A program made the translations under genes and the position numbers. Source: Hermetia illucens (Eukaryota > Arthropoda > Insecta > Diptera > Stratiomyidae). Taken from it: DNA of 64,000 nt. The first letter of the stretch is position 1. Each line of letters starts with the position of its first letter. The stretch spans positions 108,559,922-108,623,921 of the forward strand of contig NC_051849.1 of the NCBI RefSeq assembly GCF_905115235.1, written 5' to 3'. Under the pieces are notes generated by a model. The model saw only the letters and a list, made by a program, of their open reading frames with translations. It was not told the DNA's origin and did no database searches. Below are positions 25,258 to 37,149 of this stretch, piece by piece.

Positions 25258-25723
25258 ACAGTAGAGTTTGTACTTGTCGGCATTGTATATAGTATAAGGA
25301 TTTTAATTTAAAATCAATAGCTTTTATAACAGCATTAAAGTGATATCCTGCTTTACTCTATAAATAACTTTACACACTAGAATAACTTCTTAAATATAAT
25401 GATGATATAAGAACTATGAATCTGTCAAAGTATAAAATATGTGCTGGCGTGCAAAAACACTGGGCAGTAAACACGTATAAAGTCTGGAATTTCAACTCAG
25501 ATTTCCAATTCAATTTTATATTCTTTGCATTGAAAAAAAGCAATATCCTCTAGCCTTCCCTCTAGTTGAACCTATACGCTCAAATGCAGTTCGACTACTG
25601 GTAATCAATAATAATCTTCTACATAAAAGCTATCCAAGCGAAAATAAGAAATTAGTCTTAGTTTTCTTTTAATTTTAATTAAACGGTGCAAACTTATATA
25701 AAATATTTCTTTTCTTTTTTCAG

Positions 25724-27048
25724 GTGCCCCTATCAACTTTTATGAAACCGGTGAATATCCCTTCGAAGAGCTAATGATTGTATATAAATTGGGAGCATTT
25801 GTAGCAAACTCAACGTTGGGATCGAAAGGCGTCCAAAAACTAATGAATTCCAATCAGACATTTGACATAATTATTTGTGAAGCATTCGCGATTGAAGCCT
25901 TCTTAGGCCTTAGTCATCATTTCCATGCTCCGGTTATCAGTCTTTCGACCCTGGGCGCATCAGGATTCACAGCTCAAATGGCAGATTTTCCAGGGTCACA
26001 ATCTTATATCCCCAACTTATTCCTTCCTTACACAGACAAAATGACTTTATTAGAAAGAATATTCAATATAATGACGGAAACGATAGAACGTCTCTTGTAT
26101 GAATGGTATCACATACCCATTCAAGAGAAAATATACAATGAATACTTCCGGGACCCTAAACCAAGCTTACGTGAGACAATAAACAATATTTCTCTAGTTC
26201 TACTTAACACACATTTCAGTTTAAGCTTCCCGAGGCCATATGCAACAAATGTGATTGAAGTGGGTGGACTACATATTAACCGAAAATCTCAACCACTTCC
26301 TGCGGATATCCAAAGCTTCATCGACTCAGCAAAGTTTGGCGTAATATATTTCTCCATGGGAACAAATTTAAGAGGCGTTGATCTAGCAGCAGAAAAACGA
26401 AATGCCATATTAGCAGTATTCGGATCGCTGAAGCAGAAAGTTTTGTGGAAATGGGAGGATGAATCCCTCCCTGGAAAACCGAACAATGTTTTGATAAAGT
26501 CCTGGTTCCCCCAGGACGATATCTTAGCTCAGCCAAATGTTAAACTTTTCATCACACATGGAGGCTTACTTAGTACTACTGAATCAATATACCACGGAGT
26601 TCCAATCGTCGGGATACCCGTTTTCGGGGACCAACATCTCAATATGGCACGTGCTGAAAAAATAGGTATTGGGGTGAGGATGGACTTGAAGAATCTTGAT
26701 GAGGTCAACTTCAAAGCAGCTGTCATTGAGGTTTTGACAAACGAAAAGTACACTCATCGCGTGAAAAAGATGTCAGAACTATTTCGAGATCAACCACAAA
26801 CGCCATTGGACAGTGCAATATTTTGGGTGGAGTATATAGCAAGGCATGGAGGAGCGCCACATATGAAATCAACTGGTCAAGAGTTATCTTGCATTCAATA
26901 TTATAACATAGATGCATTGATGGTTATTTTTACAATAATTATAATATTTATCTACGCCCTAGGAAGAGTATTTTCTATGATACGTTCCGTACTTTGCGGT
27001 TCAAAGCAAAGATGTGATCCTAAAGTGAATATAAAGAAACGTAAATGA
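25724..27048 (+). CDS. UDP-glycosyltransferase, exon 2 of 2
   Basis: 1325 nt from acceptor CAG|GTGCCC to TGA at 27046-27048, encoding residues 81-521. It is uninterrupted. Residues about 125-330 complete the acceptor half and linker. The UDP-sugar donor signature spans residues 341-384, from WFPQDDILAQPNVKLFITHG through HGVPIVGIPVFGDQ, including the THGG and the DQ pair that contact the nucleotide sugar. Residues about 478-501 (ALMVIFTIIIIFIYALGRVF) are a C-terminal membrane anchor, and the short basic tail ends KKRK, fitting a KKxx ER-retrieval signal. A type I ER membrane enzyme with a lumenal catalytic part is expected, conjugating UDP-glucose (the usual insect donor) to small lipophilic compounds. 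No polyadenylation signal could be fixed downstream. Confidence 0.95.
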
Positions 27049-27384
27049 GAATTCATGTATGATACATATAGCATGCACATATATAGGATTAGTTGTTTGG
27101 CACCCGGTAATATGAATGAAGAAAAATATAATAATATGCGTATATATTGCAAGGCATTTCACTCAAATTCATTCTAAACGTGTGCTTCTTATGAACTCCT
27201 GTGTTTAATTGCTCTTTCTGGCTAACCATGAGAACAACATGGATATGTATTATTTCGAAAGTTTATCGATATTTCGATAAAATTTTCGTCTTAAACTTAA
27301 GAGGCGAATACCCCAAGAACAAAAAAGGTTATTGGTTACTTTCGAATATTCCAAAATTTGTACATTATTTTGAAAATATTATAT

Positions 27385-28140
27385 TTAAGGCTTTCTTTTT
27401 AATGAAAATCAGAATCGAGTCTGTCCGTCTGTTAGTCTGTCTGCCACACCCTATTTATTCGGAAACGGTTGGACTGATTATAACGAAAATTAATGGGATC
27501 ATGTGGTCTGTTGTTCCCTGTACATGCAGCAAGAGGTGTCATTTTTTGTTAAGTTTAAGGGGGGCTCTCCATACATATGAATAGAAGGTATACATTTTTT
27601 TAACAGAATGTGGCCATATGGGGTATCAAATGAAATGCGTTCAATTATTACTTTTCGAAACTGGTCCCATATTTGATATCAGGTGAAATGTAAGAGAGAA
27701 AGGGCTCAAAATATGACAATCAAAAAGTGTAACATGTCTCGTTCTCAGAACCTATCCAACCGAGAAACTGAAAAAAACAATCAATCAAAATACATCCCGT
27801 TTTGATATCTGTACAAATAAAGTTAATACGCTAATATATTATCAGCATATTTTAGAAATTTTGCCGGAAACCTCCTTAAGTTCATGATAGAACTATGAAA
27901 TTTGACACTTCCATAAGGGATAACATAAGGCGAAACTTTGGGAAGTTTGAAGGAAATCCAACTGTTATTAACAAAGTTATGGAAGGTGAAACGCATTCAT
28001 ACATTCTAAAACCTGTATGAAGTCATCATAACATACCAATTTGTCAATACCACAACAAGGGGAGCTTACATGAATGAAACATTTCATTTTAGTTTGTTAA
28101 TAAAATTTATATCAATATCAATTACTCCCGAAAGGCATAT
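27385..28140 (-). repeat. Hairpin-ended interspersed repeat copy
   Basis: Subfamily with CCACACCCTATTTATTCGGA, shared with the copy at 47997. It includes AAGTTAATACGCTAATATAT and ATTAACAAAGTTATGGAAGG. Lies about 340 bp after the UGT stop codon. Confidence 0.7.
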
Positions 28141-28948
28141 GTAGGGATTTATATGTACATGTAAATGAAGCTTTGAGGTAGTGCCTAATTCAGATAGAAA
28201 TTTTGTACCTTGAAGAAGCGGCATATACCTACTTTAGATGTACGTATGTATACTTTTATGGACGCAGTAAATCGGAAATATGTGTGCGATCAATTTATAT
28301 ACGTACAAATAGAATACAGTTTTCGGTAATAGGCAGTGTTCGACTGTTTAGTGTGAGCATAATACCTTCGTTTGTAATATGTACATGTTTGTTGAAGTTG
28401 GAAAAAATATGATGGAATATTTTGGGTTTTTAGCCATATACGAATGGAAAAATGTGGGTTTTTTCTAAAATACCAATTTATTCTATTCATTGGCTTACAC
28501 AGGAGAAAACTTACTTTTATATGGCCTAAGGATAGCAGAATAATCAAATGTAAACGATTAAACTCAACAACAAGGCATTGGACAAACAAAAATACCCAAC
28601 CCGGAGTGGAGTAAGGTTGGTAATAAGACGAACCTAGCCTTCTGAGAGTCCTTTACATATAGGTAAGACTATAGTCTGGAATTCCCTTATTTTAAGATTT
28701 ACTTTACTAGTTATACTATTTGGACAGATTTCTATTAGCTCCTTTATGACAATGTTACGCGTTTTAGATTACGAGACTACGGCCTGCTGTTTCCTAATAG
28801 CTGAGCGATTGCCTCTTCATCTCGTTACTCTTAGTCGGAAACCAAGTCGTCTTGGAAGTTTGTGTTCGTATTTGTGCAGTCCCATTGCTGTGGCTTTTTC
28901 ACTTGCACAGCATTGCATATGATCATAGTGGAACTGAAGCATAAAGCA
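28141..28948. other. Intergenic, no gene seen
   Basis: AT-rich sequence with short CATA/TATG simple stretches; no domain or known repeat recognised. Confidence 0.5.
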
Positions 28949-29247
28949 TGTTGATAAAACTTAATTAAATTTTTATTATTTGTAGTTGCTCAAAATTAAT
29001 ATACTTATAGTTTTAACAACAATATTTTTAGTTTTGGTTATTATATTTTAACTTTTTATTTTATTTATTTGTAACAAAACTTACATTTTACATCTTCTTA
29101 TTCGATGATTGACAAGCAAAATCTCTCTAATTCAGCAAAACTTCTTTAATTAAAGTGAGCCAGCAAGGCCTACGTCACACAATAAAGATTACTCAGTTGG
29201 AAGTAGTTCCGCTCTACTAATCGGGCCTCGTGGCGGGTTGTGCTACA
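28949..29247 (-). repeat. Putative LTR (3' LTR of the Ty3/gypsy fossil)
   Basis: About 299 bp with TG...CA ends (TGTTGATAAAAC to TTGTGCTACA), adjoining the pol C-terminus. Direct repeat of 34922-35209. Confidence 0.65.
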
Positions 29248-31734
29248 GCACTCCGTCCGCAGCTGAAACCAAGGGCTTTTGGCGAGAGAAAACGTGGCGT
29301 CAAAGCGAACGCGACGCTCTCGCTTCCTTCCAGTGCTTGCTGCCTGGAAGAAGGGCGTCAGCCTGTCTAAGGGGATCGCCTTGCGCTTGCCAGTGACGTC
29401 TAGGCTGGACGAGCGCACCTCACGCTCGAAGACCTTATAGGGTCCTCATATGGTGGCTGCAGCGGCTTCCGAAGTGCATGAATCCTCACCAAAACGTGGG
29501 TACAAATTTCAAGTTCCCCAGGGCTGTGGACCGCCGGCTGCATGTGACGAGATGGCGGAGGTGGTTTTAACTTCGGAACGGCATCTCGTAGTAGGCATAA
29601 CAACCCGGTTTATCCGAGCTCGTCTCGATTACCAGGGAGTGGAAGGTTCTCTCCGTACGTCAGTTTAGCGGAGCTGGCCGCAAACTCTTCGCGGATGACT
29701 GTATGGAAACCAAGAACATGCGACAAGGTCGCGCGCTATAATTGGTGCCTTCAGCGTCCGATGCCAACGTCCTAGCTTCCCATTGGACTGCAGATGGTAT
29801 GCAGTTATCCGTTGACGTTTGAATCCCAGGAGCTTCCCAAGCTCCGAGAAGAGAGTAGATTCAAATGACAATGAATGTTATTTGTAGCACAACACATGAC
29901 TGTGGTGTATCCTTCAGAGGTATTGCCACAGGCCATCGCGTAAACCGATCAATGATCGTGAGGCAATACTTGTAGCCGTGCGAGTCTTGCAAAGAGTCTA
30001 TAATTTCGGGGTGTAGTGTGGAAGCGCTTTGTCCACCTAGCGAATACACTTACTTCCTTCCTAGCATGACACGTGATGCACTCTCTGACCTAAGAGTTCA
30101 CCTCCTTTTTCCCTATCGTCCCAAAATGCGCAAGATCGTGCATGCGATGCGAATTGGCTGATGTAAGCTAAGTGCAGAAATCGGCGAAAAGACGATTTAT
30201 CGGGCTTTTGCCGTACGGCAAAAAACAGGTGATCGGCCTGCGATCAATGGAATATCGGATATAATATCTGATACGCGCCAAATAATCCATTTAACTGTTT
30301 TGACAGGAAACCCAACGGTTGCCAGCTTTTATTCGCCCTTTGGTGAAGAGCAGCGCCTACTGCTGTATCTGAGGCATCGACGAATACGGCTAGAAATGCA
30401 TCTGTTGCAGAATTGCCAAAAGAGTAGCGTCTACTAGTTGCTGCTTGATGGTTTCAAACGCTTGGACGATTTTTGGAGACCACACAACCACCGGCGAATT
30501 CTTGGTCTTTGTACCGGATAGGAAGACGTTAAATAATGGCTGGTGGTGAGCTGCTTTAGGCATGGAACTGCGCTAGAAGTTTACCATGCCAAGGAGCTGG
30601 TAAGATCTTCGACCGCCTTTGGCACCGGGAAGCTTACGATCACCGGCACCTTGTCTGGGTCTGGTTGAATGCTGTCACGGGTGCTGAAATCACTTATAAA
30701 ATTCGTCTGCTGCTGCTGCTTGCAATTGTCAACGTTGAGAATTAGGCCAATTTCAAGGAGGCGTTGAAAAATGCACTCGATAGGAGACTCGGTGGAGGAA
30801 GCGACCAGCAGCGAATTCACGAACAAGAAATTCTAATTCGGTAGTATAGAATGAATGAATCTCTGAAAGGTCTACGCCGCATTGGACGGGCCAAAAGTCG
30901 GCGGATTCGCGAGATACCTCCGCAACCATGGGGCGCGTGTGTACCTCGTGTACCTTACCCGCAATCGAAGTCAATATCGCAAGAGAACCGCAGTGGGCAC
31001 ACGCTAGAATTACTTACGTGTCTGCCGGCATTGGCTTGAAGTCACAAGTGCTTTAGGAGCCCGTCACGGACCTTGTTTCTTCTTCAATTGCTTCATTTCC
31101 CGAAGCAGGCTGGCTGTGCGGTCGTCAAGCGTTAAATTTATCAGTAAGTGATTCAACTTGGCGTTATCAGCGTCCGTCGTGACACCCGCCAGCGTTAATT
31201 GCGCCTCCAACTCGCCTCCAGGTTTCGCCGATAAAACGGTTAGGGTGACCTAACCGAAACAGCGGTTAGGACGGAAGAAGAGTCCGCGACATCCTTCCTC
31301 TCGTGCGACATTATCGAAAAAATTTTCTGGTTTAGCGGAGAGAGGAGCAACGCCTACACTGGAGGCGAACTGAGCGGAGGCGGAGTGGAACCTGAACTTT
31401 CCGAAAACTTCATGCCGACTCCTGCAGCGAATACGCTTTTATTGTGCTATTGTACTTTCAAAAATTATATCATTATTAATATCGTATATAAAAATATGTA
31501 TTGCATACAAATGCGGAGTGTTGTGAAAAATGTGGTTATTGTAGCAAATGAACTAAATGGGCCGTCTTCTTTTCTGCTCCTTTCCTTCATGCTGACGATA
31601 GGTAGATGACAACGACCGGTTGCTTCTTCAGCTCCTTCGGGATATTTCTGAGCTTGGCGTAAGAAAATTGCTTCATTATCTTGAATGTGACGACCTGAAA
31701 AACTTTTTGTGGATAACCCTGAATGAACTAAAGG

Positions 31735-31924
31735 GTTCCTTGCTGCTTCGGCGTAAAAAATTTTTACATCCCGCTTTTACATATATGGGGACCCCGTACG
31801 TAGAAGGATATCACTCACTGCATGTCTGAGGGTCCAAAGTTCCCACCTTCTCACCAAATTCCGTGCTAATCGGTATAGCCGTTTCTGAGAAAAGTGCGTA
31901 TGACAGACATTGAAGCTTTTGCGC
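31735..31924 (+). repeat. 3' fragment of the hairpin-ended repeat family
   Basis: Contains CCGCTTTTACATATATGGGG, TCTCACCAAATTCCGTGCTA and GAGAAAAGTGCGTATGACAG, all typical of the 3' half of the family; the terminal hairpin is absent. Confidence 0.65.
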
Positions 31925-34440
31925 AGATGAACATAGTTTTGGCTAACGAAGGTGATGTGAACACCTTCCAGAAAGGGGGTTAGGTTCAGTTGTAGACCTG
32001 ACCATTCGTCAGCCCTGCGCTGGCGCGTGGTATGTCCTGGTGCGTCAGCGAACGCTACACCCACAGCGACCACCAGGCAATCTTCTTTGAGACATGTGTC
32101 GAGCCACAGGGCAAAGAGCTATCATGCCCGAAACCGAAAAAGATTTCAGGCTGGTCTGCAAAATCTTTCGATGAGCAGACCTTCATTGAGGTGTGGTTAG
32201 ATCAACCTGATAAAAAAGGCGCCTCTACGGAAAGAGCTGTCCATCTGGCTCAATGCATCGCCAAAGCATGTGACGCGTCATTCCCCCGTAGAAAACCGAA
32301 CTACTGGTGGAATGATGAACTGACTGGTCTTCGAGCAGCCTGCCACCGAGTCAGAAGAGCGGCTCAGAGGGTGGTAGGTAGAATCAATCAAGGCGGAAAG
32401 AGTGCGCCTTACAAGGCAACCCGCAAAAACCCTCAAGCTCGCCATCCAGCGAAGCAAGAGGAAATGCTTTAAGGAACTCTGCTCAGAAGCGGAGGTAAAC
32501 CCGTGGGGGAGAGCTTATGGAATCGTAATGGGACAATTCAGATGCCTCCGCAGATTACGTGTCCCACTCTTTTACTGAAAATCATCCAGGGGTTATTCCC
32601 CCAGTAAGAGGAGAGCAGCGACACATTCCAACCACCTCTGAATGTGACGGCAATCCTGCCAGTCACCAGAGACGAGCTTCTGGAGATCTGCGGTAGAATA
32701 GGAAACAATAAAGCGCCGGGCCTTGGACGGAGTACCGAATAAGGCCCTTAAGCTTGCTGTGAAGCGATCACCACGCGATATTCTTTGAAACATATATCCA
32801 CACACACACGCGGTGGGTAGAGTCAATCAGGGCTAAAAAGAGCTCGCCTATAAGGCAGCCCGCAAAACGTCAAGCTCGACATCCAGCGAAGCAAGAGGGA
32901 ATGCTTTAAGGAGCTTTGCTCAGAATCGGACGTAAATCTGTGGGGGAGTGCATACAGAATCGTGATGGGACGATTCAGAGGCCGTTCATGTACGCAGATC
33001 ACGTGTCTCACCCTCTTGCTGAAAATCATCGAGGGGTTACTCCCCCAGCAAGAGGAGAGCACCGACGCATTCGAACCACGTCTGAATGTGACGGCAATTC
33101 CGTCAGTCACCAGAGACGAGCTGTTGGATATCTGCGGTAGAATAGGAGACAATAAAGTGCCAGGACTGGGGGTACCAAATAAGGCTTACAGTGAAATCCA
33201 GACCGGACATGTTCGCTGAGTTGTTCGAAGCGTGCATGTCCGAGGGGATATTTCCAACGGCATGGAAGGGGCAGAAGTTGGTATTTCTGCCTAAGCCAGG
33301 TAAACCTCCAGGTGACACATCCTCATACCGACCCATACGTCTTTTGGACACTGTGGGGAAAATGTTAGAGCAGGTAATCTATAATAGATTACTCCCTGTT
33401 GTTAAGAGTCAAGGCGGCCTTTTAAATCGGCAGTATGAGTTCCGTAAAGCCAGATCAACTATTGATACCATCAAATTTGTTGCTGGCTTGGCCGAAGATG
33501 CAAACCACGGAAAGGGTAGTACCAGCAAATATTGCGTGGTAGTAACCCTGGATGTGAAAAAAGCATTCAATTCGGCCAATTGGAATCTAATACGGAAATC
33601 TTTAGCGAAGCTTGGTATTCCCGACTATCTCGCAGCCGACCATCAAATACTTGGGGGTGGTGATAGACACGAAGCTTAGCTATAAGCAACGGTATGTTTG
33701 CGACCAATCATCAACTGCAAGCATAGCTCTGGCAAGGATGATGCCGAACGTGGGAGGGCCACGGCATATATCTAGGTTGCTTATAGCCAGGGTGATGACG
33801 TCGATCATGCTCTATGCAACCCTAGTTTGGAGGGAGGCGTTGGGGATGTCAGGGAACGCAAACTGAGTTCAGTCTACAGGAGGACACCCCTCAGGATATG
33901 CTCCGCCTTCAGGACTGTCTCAGATGAAGCAGCATTCGTCATCTCTGGAATGATGCCGATTGACATCTTGGCAGATGAGATGGTGAACATATACAACGCG
34001 AAGCCAACCTCTTCATCATCGCGGACTGAAGAAGACTGAGAGGGAAAGACCCATAAATAGATGGCAAGAGCGGTGAGAACGCTCGGGAAAGGGTCGGTGG
34101 ACTCACAGGCTCATTTCCTGCCTGCACAAAGATGTGGTTGGAGAGACGACACGGTGAGATTAATGAATCTAATCTCACACAGTTTCTTCCGGGGTATGGA
34201 GGATATCTACAATACCTTCACAGGTTTAAATTGGAGACCTCACCCGACTGTCCGAATTGCGATGGAGTCTCAGAGGACCCATAGCATGTATTCTTTCACT
34301 GTCCGAGATTTGTGGAATAAAGGAGGAATCTAGAGGAAACTCTAGGAGAGGTGCTGGTACCAGAAAATCCAGGTGCCGAAAATGCTAGCACATCAAGAGA
34401 ATTGGGATGCGGTCAACTCGACGATGGCATCTATCTAAAA
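31925..34440 (+). mobile_element. R1-like LINE, two overlapping degenerate copies
   Basis: The first copy runs from about 31925 (endonuclease C-terminus: YTHSDHQAIFFETC) to about 32765. A second starts near 32762 again at a SDHHAIFFET-like segment and continues through RT (SSYRPIRLLDTVGKMLEQVI; VVTLDVKKAFNSANWNLIRK) to the C-terminal region (YLGVVIDTKLSY). The RT middle, including the YADD active site, is deleted near 33635. About 390 bp (32370-32765 and 32815-33190) is therefore present twice in direct order. Frames are broken in many places. The clade (R1 or close kin) rests on resemblance of the linker and RT segments. Confidence 0.8.
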
Positions 34441-34921
34441 TAAACTGCGAAAAGCAGAGGGGAATACAAAAACGCGGTCACGTGCGCCGCGTATAGAAGA
34501 AAGGTGACTAAGATAGAGTGAGCCTGACTCCGCCCCGTGATGTAATACTTTATGGTGGTTCCGTGGGGCAGGGAGGGAGTCGGGGGTGGTTTTAGTGGGT
34601 AAAAATCCGACACGCTAGTGTGTCCAGCCCAGTGTCTTTTGAAGATGTCCACCTCCTCAGAAAAAAAGGATAGGACATTGAACCGACTTAAGGTTTTGTT
34701 TTGCAAACGAAACCTTAAAAATGGCAAAACTAAGAGCTGCGCTAGCGATGTGAAAATATGGGACGCTTTTCAGATCAACTTTATTTCTCATTCCTTAACA
34801 ACTCGTAACGATTTTTCTTCCTAAAAACCGCTGCTATATCTGCATTCTACGTTTTCTGACTCCTTCCTTTATGTTTATTGAAAATATTATAATTGTATGG
34901 AGTATTAGGGGTAACAAATTA
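34441..34921. other. Unassigned stretch with a lone hairpin
   Basis: At 34688-34715 lies AAGGTTTTGTTTTGCAAACG then AAACCTT, the terminal hairpin of the repeat family without its body. Otherwise nothing recognised. Confidence 0.5.
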
Positions 34922-35209
34922 TGTTGATAAAACTTAAGTAACTTTTTATTATTTTAAGTGTTCAAAATTAATTTATTTAATTTATAGTTTTAACAACAAT
35001 ATTTTTAGTTTTGGTTAATAACCACTTTAACTTTTATTTTATTTATTTATGGCAAAACTTTCTAATTCTATTAAATATTTAAAATTAAGAGTACATCTTC
35101 ACTCCATTATCGACAAGCCAAATCTCTCTAATTCAATTCAATTATTTTTTAAAAATGAGCTGGCAAGGCCTACTTCACACGAAAATCAGCTTCGTGGCAG
35201 GGTCTCTTT
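34922..35209 (-). repeat. Putative LTR (5' LTR of the Ty3/gypsy fossil, or solo LTR)
   Basis: Direct repeat of 28949-29247, starting TGTTGATAAAACTTAA and sharing the AACAACAATATTTTTAGTTT block and the GGCAAGGCCTAC segment. Ends near CTCTTTCA. Confidence 0.6.
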
Positions 35210-35364
35210 CAGTACGTCCGGTATCGCTGCACCGCGGTCACGCGGTCACGCGGTCAAGAGAAATCTGTACAATTGACGTTGTAGGTAAGCTGAAAGGGAG
35301 ACAACTCTCAACCAAATCTTTACCGCGATTCCCACACTTGATCAAACAAGAAGGACGTGGAAAA

Positions 35365-35525
35365 GTGTTGCGCTTCAGGTAGGAAAGGTTTTGTTTGCTT
35401 CTTCTGTGAGTATATTTGGGTGCAGAACTACCCCATTTATACGTAGCCCGTCATGTATATGCATTTAGCATGTTACACTACTCACCTTAGTATGACATTT
35501 ATATTTAGTTGCAGTAAATTTACAC
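35365..35525 (+). repeat. 5' fragment of the hairpin-ended repeat family
   Basis: GCTTCAGGTAGGAAAGGTTT, AACTACCCCATTTATACGTA and ATGTATATGCATTTAGCATG match the copy at 19356 closely. It ends a few bases before a SINE. Confidence 0.65.
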
Positions 35526-35530
35526 AGACA

Positions 35531-35825
35531 GTGTCCGGATAGCTCAGTGGTTAGAGCACTGGGTTGTCATACGGAAGGCCGTGGTTCAAATCTCGGCGGT
35601 AACAATGGGGTTTGTATCGGGACTTGATGATGCCAGTGGAGTCAGCTGTGAAGGAGTACCTGAGTCAAATCAGGGTATACTAATCTCGGGCGAGCGCAAT
35701 GCTGACCACGTTGCCTCCTACAGTGTATTGTGATGTACCGTTACGGTCTTGAATAAAGTGCTCTAACACACTTCAAGGCCCTGATCCAATATGGACTGTT
35801 GCGCCAACGATTATTATTATTATTA
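35531..35825 (+). repeat. tRNA-derived SINE copy
   Basis: Starts GTGTCCGGATAGCTCAGTGG (A box) with B box GGTTCAAATCTC, a 200-bp body ending TGTTGCGCCAACG, and an (ATT)n tail. No clear target duplication. Confidence 0.9.
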
Positions 35826-36169
35826 ATATCTAACTGACACAGGTAATAATTGATGGCACTGCTTATACCGATCAGAAACTGAGAATATAAGAAAACTTTT
35901 CTGAAATTCTAAAAAGTGCAATTGAAGAAGTAGTTGTGTGAGCAACACTTAAATTTTGCTATGCAATAAAATCTTCAAATCCCAAGATGGTGTTGACTAC
36001 ACCATCGTCTGGTAAAATACGGTCTTTTTTTGGCAAAAACACAAATATTCTTGTATCTTGGAGGAAGTTGCAGACAGAAATCCCCTATTGATATCAGTAA
36101 ATTATGTTCTAGTTGCTGTAATAACCCCTTAAGTTTAGACACTTCGGTCAAAACAACTATTTAATTTAT

Positions 36170-36640
36170 TCATTTATTATTTTTGGTAAAGATCACTCTA
36201 TTGGAAAACGCTATAACTTTTGCAAATGGCGCCAATTCGGGCTTGAAATTTGTGAAGTAAACAAATGCAGAATACAAATCGACAACTCATGAATCGGTTT
36301 ACTTCGCAAGAACGCGGGTATCGCTGTTATTGCCAAAAGATGTCGAAGTGCGGTTACGCGAATATACAAAATAATCGTTTCTGGCACCGAAAATCCAAAC
36401 ATCACCCACGAAAAGCGATTACGTTTCCTCAAACTTACAGTGTGATGTGCTGTTTAAGCTGGAGGAGTCGTCGGGCCATTTTTCTATGAGAACACCGCAG
36501 GCCAAATGACAACTGTGGACGGCGTGCGCTACAGAGCCATGATTACCGATTTTTGAATTGAAACCGGAGAACATGTGGTTTCAACAGGACGGTGCGAATG
36601 GTCATCAACTCTGGCGGCGGTCACTTGGCGGATATCATTT
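36170..36640 (+). mobile_element. Tc1/mariner transposase fragment
   Basis: Frames contain GTENPNITHEK-like, GPFFYENTAGQMTTVDGVRY and WFQQDGA-equivalent segments typical of a DDE_3 transposase related to, but distinct from, the element at 3880. Only the catalytic middle remains, in several frames. The ends were not found. Confidence 0.75.
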
Positions 36641-36741
36641 TCTCGAGTTGATGAAATAAATTCTAATGAATTAAATAAACAAATTTCACAAGCAGAACTA
36701 AAGTTCTTCATTAACAAAAAAAATTACAGCAAAAGAAGTCC

Positions 36742-37022
36742 GGAGTGTCCGGATAGCTCAGTGGTTAGAGCACTAGGCTGTCATACGAAAAGTCGCGGTT
36801 CAAATCTCACTGGTGGCAGTGGAATTTGCATCGTGATTTGACGTCGGATACCAGTCGACTCAGCTGTGAATGAGTACCTGAGTGAAATCAGGATAATAAT
36901 CTCGCGCGAGCGCAATGCTGACCACATTGCCTCCTAGTGTACCGTTACGGTCTTGAATGAAGCGCTCTAACACACTTCAAGGCCCTGATCCAATATGGAT
37001 TGTTGCGCCAACGATTATTATT
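36742..37022 (+). repeat. tRNA-derived SINE, reference copy with target duplication
   Basis: A 281-bp copy flanked by an 11-bp duplication AAAAGAAGTCC (36731-36741 and 37023-37033). The tRNA-like head spans about 36746-36810, followed by a body shared by all copies and a 3' end ATTGTTGCGCCAACG with (ATT)n. The 3' motif matches the RTE LINE tail (TTGTTGCGCC), suggesting RTE machinery copies it. The anticodon-loop area (GGCTGTCATACG) is not clear enough to name the parent tRNA. Confidence 0.94.
36754..36808 (+). promoter_or_regulatory. Internal RNA polymerase III promoter (A and B boxes) of the SINE
   Basis: A box TAGCTCAGTGG at 36754-36764 and B box GGTTCAAATCTC at 36797-36808, with spacing as in tRNA genes. 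Expected to drive Pol III transcription if the copy is accessible. Confidence 0.75.
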
Positions 37023-37149
37023 AAAAGAAGTCCCACCTAGTATATCACTATTTTTGTGTTTGTTGAATTTGTCATTACGATTTTCCGAATCTAGTATGGT
37101 CTGCTTTGTTTGGTTTTGGTGGACGAAGGCAAAAAGGGGCACAATGTCC

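Larger units (their letters stand above)
16380..25723 (+). other. 9.3-kb UGT intron packed with transposable elements
   Basis: Bounded by GTGAGT at 16380 and a pyrimidine-rich acceptor TTTCTTTTTTCAG at 25711-25723. It holds two complete-looking and one truncated hairpin-ended repeats on the minus strand, one on the plus strand, two LINE fragments and a near full-length RTE LINE in the sense orientation. The rest is unassigned. Confidence 0.9.
28949..35209 (-). mobile_element. Ty3/gypsy LTR retrotransposon fossil
   Basis: Minus-strand pieces of a Ty3/gypsy pol lie in the expected order: a protease/RT-like part near 30.6-31.0 kb, an RNase H-like part near 30.2-30.5 kb, integrase near 29.7-30.1 kb and a pol C-terminus near 29.2-29.5 kb. 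Two similar direct repeats bracket the interval and look like its LTRs. The stretch between pol and the right-hand repeat also holds a hairpin-repeat piece and R1-like LINE copies, presumably later insertions. The element is badly broken, with roughly ten or more interruptions, and the diverged repeats suggest an old insertion. No target duplication was recognised, so the right repeat could instead be a solo LTR. Confidence 0.75.

Noticed and set aside
29400-29668. Plus-strand open frames in a GC-rich stretch
   Set aside because: They overlap minus-strand Ty3/gypsy pol sequence and show no independent domain.
35531-35600. Possible tRNA gene (A and B boxes)
   Set aside because: The same head recurs at 36742, 43199 and 45543, joined to a common 200-bp body with an (ATT)n tail and target duplications, and lacks a paired acceptor stem. 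It is a SINE head.
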